A stretch of DNA of 13,985 nt from Synergistetes bacterium JGI 0000079-D21 (GTDB lineage Bacteria > Synergistota > Synergistia > Synergistales > 79-D21), in the NCBI GenBank assembly GCA_000402835.1, contig AQRZ01000053.1:1-13985 (forward strand), in the 5' to 3' direction. Below the pieces are notes generated by a model. The model was not told where the DNA came from. It was given only the letters and a program-made list of their open reading frames with translations, and did not search any database. Of this stretch, positions 13,313-13,985 are shown piece by piece; positions within the stretch are counted from its first letter, which is position 1; every line of letters starts with the position of its first letter. Both the position numbers and the translations under genes were made by a program.

Positions 13313-13985
13313 ATGAACAAACCGGTTCAGGAATGGATTAAAGAACACGAGGAAGAAATGGTCGAGGCTCTTTGCGGATTGGTCCGAATTCCGGCCGTGA
13401 GCCCGAAAGACGGCGGTACAGGCGAACAAGAGAAGGCGAAATGGCTGGCGGAATTGATTCGCCGGCTTGGACTGCCGGAACCGGAATGGCATGAAGCGCC
13501 GGATCCCGCGGCTTTAGGGGGGAAGCGCCCGAACCTTGTCGTTCGCATCCCTGGAAGAACCGATGCCAGGACCTGGATCGTGACGCACATGGATGTCGTT
13601 CCCGAGGGAGACCGCTCCCTCTGGGAAACGGATCCCTTCCTGCCCGTGGTCAGGGACGGCCGCGTCTACGGCAGGGGCAGTAACGACAACGGCCAGGAAC
13701 TGATCGCGAGCCTGTTTGCTGCGGCTGCCTTCGTCCGCCTCGGCATCACTCCCGAAACGGAACTCGACCTTGCCTTCGTGGCAGACGAGGAACTTGGAAG
13801 TGTTTTCGGCATCAGTCACTTGATCGGGAAAGGTTTGTTCCGGTCCGAGGATCTCGTGGTCGTTCCGGATGGCGGGAACGACAAGGGAGATTTTATTGAA
13901 GTGGCGGAAAAGTCCGTGCTTTGGGTCGAGTTTACCCTCCAGGGGAAGCAGGTCCACGCCAGCCGACCGGACCTTGGAAACAATG
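13313..13985 (+). CDS. M20 family metallo-hydrolase, 5' part (runs off the window)
   Basis: The frame from ATG 13313 is open to the window edge, giving the first 224 residues of a two-zinc M20 peptidase/deacylase. Zinc-site motifs are THMDVVPEGD (H92, D94), YGRGSNDNGQ with the bridging D125, and ADEELGS with the catalytic-base pair E159-E160. IEVAEKSVLWVEFTLQGKQV then HAS marks entry to the dimerisation domain. The middle motif reads N-D-N-G-Q rather than the common D-D-K-G. This, with VPEGDRSLWETDPFLPVV, matches a subgroup labelled in some databases as diaminopimelate aminotransferase, which is doubtful for a metallo-hydrolase fold. Substrate is unknown: peptides, N-acyl amino acids or carbamoyl compounds are all plausible. 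The ribosome-binding site is GGAAGG (13297-13302). The product is probably cytoplasmic, since no signal peptide is seen. The second zinc-domain half is outside the window. Confidence 0.88.
   Translation, partial: MNKPVQEWIKEHEEEMVEALCGLVRIPAVSPKDGGTGEQEKAKWLAELIRRLGLPEPEWHEAPDPAALGGKRPNLVVRIPGRTDARTWIVTHMDVVPEGDRSLWETDPFLPVVRDGRVYGRGSNDNGQELIASLFAAAAFVRLGITPETELDLAFVADEELGSVFGISHLIGKGLFRSEDLVVVPDGGNDKGDFIEVAEKSVLWVEFTLQGKQVHASRPDLGNN

Overview
The window looks like chromosomal core DNA from an anaerobic, GC-rich, Gram-negative-type (diderm) bacterium. A member of the Synergistota (amino-acid fermenters) is my best inference. It rests on an oxygen-independent class III ribonucleotide reductase, a branched-chain amino-acid importer with a non-lipoprotein periplasmic binding protein, a glycine C-acetyltransferase-type enzyme, and the order prmA-rsmE-mtaB-HIT-rpsU-yqeY. 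No lineage marker such as 16S rRNA is present, so the assignment is tentative. All genes lie on the + strand and are packed tightly. No tRNA, rRNA, CRISPR array, insertion sequence or phage gene is visible, and no gene-free stretch exceeds about 160 bases.

Region 1 (1-3281) is a translation and RNA-modification block. It holds the 3' end of prmA (L11 methyltransferase), rsmE (16S rRNA m3U methyltransferase, with altered signature residues), mtaB (tRNA ms2t6A methylthiotransferase), a HIT nucleotide hydrolase with its own promoter, rpsU (S21, 59 codons) and yqeY. A hairpin terminator closes it.

Region 2 (3327-6655) is the anaerobic deoxynucleotide operon. A near-consensus promoter with a palindrome at the expected transcription start drives nrdR (repressor), nrdD (class III reductase) and nrdG (radical-SAM activase), all three overlapping. 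nrdG carries a run of ten C near its 3' end.

Region 3 (6663-7904) is a PLP-dependent 2-amino-3-ketobutyrate CoA ligase-type enzyme behind its own -10 box. Region 4 (7913-12690) is a complete liv operon, livK-livH-livM-livG-livF. It has a promoter and inverted repeat ahead of livK, an attenuator-like hairpin between livK and livH, and a very strong hairpin after livF. Region 5 (12742-13985) holds pgsA (phosphatidylglycerophosphate synthase) and the 5' two thirds or less of an M20 metallo-hydrolase that runs off the window.

Functionally, the liv transporter, the Kbl-type enzyme and the M20 hydrolase fit an amino-acid/peptide-using lifestyle, and NrdRDG supplies dNTPs without oxygen. I found no clearly new multi-gene system. 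The points most worth checking are the substituted signature residues of RsmE, the C10 tract whose one-base loss would join nrdG in frame to kbl, and several uncatalogued operator-like or hairpin elements in the intergenic regions.
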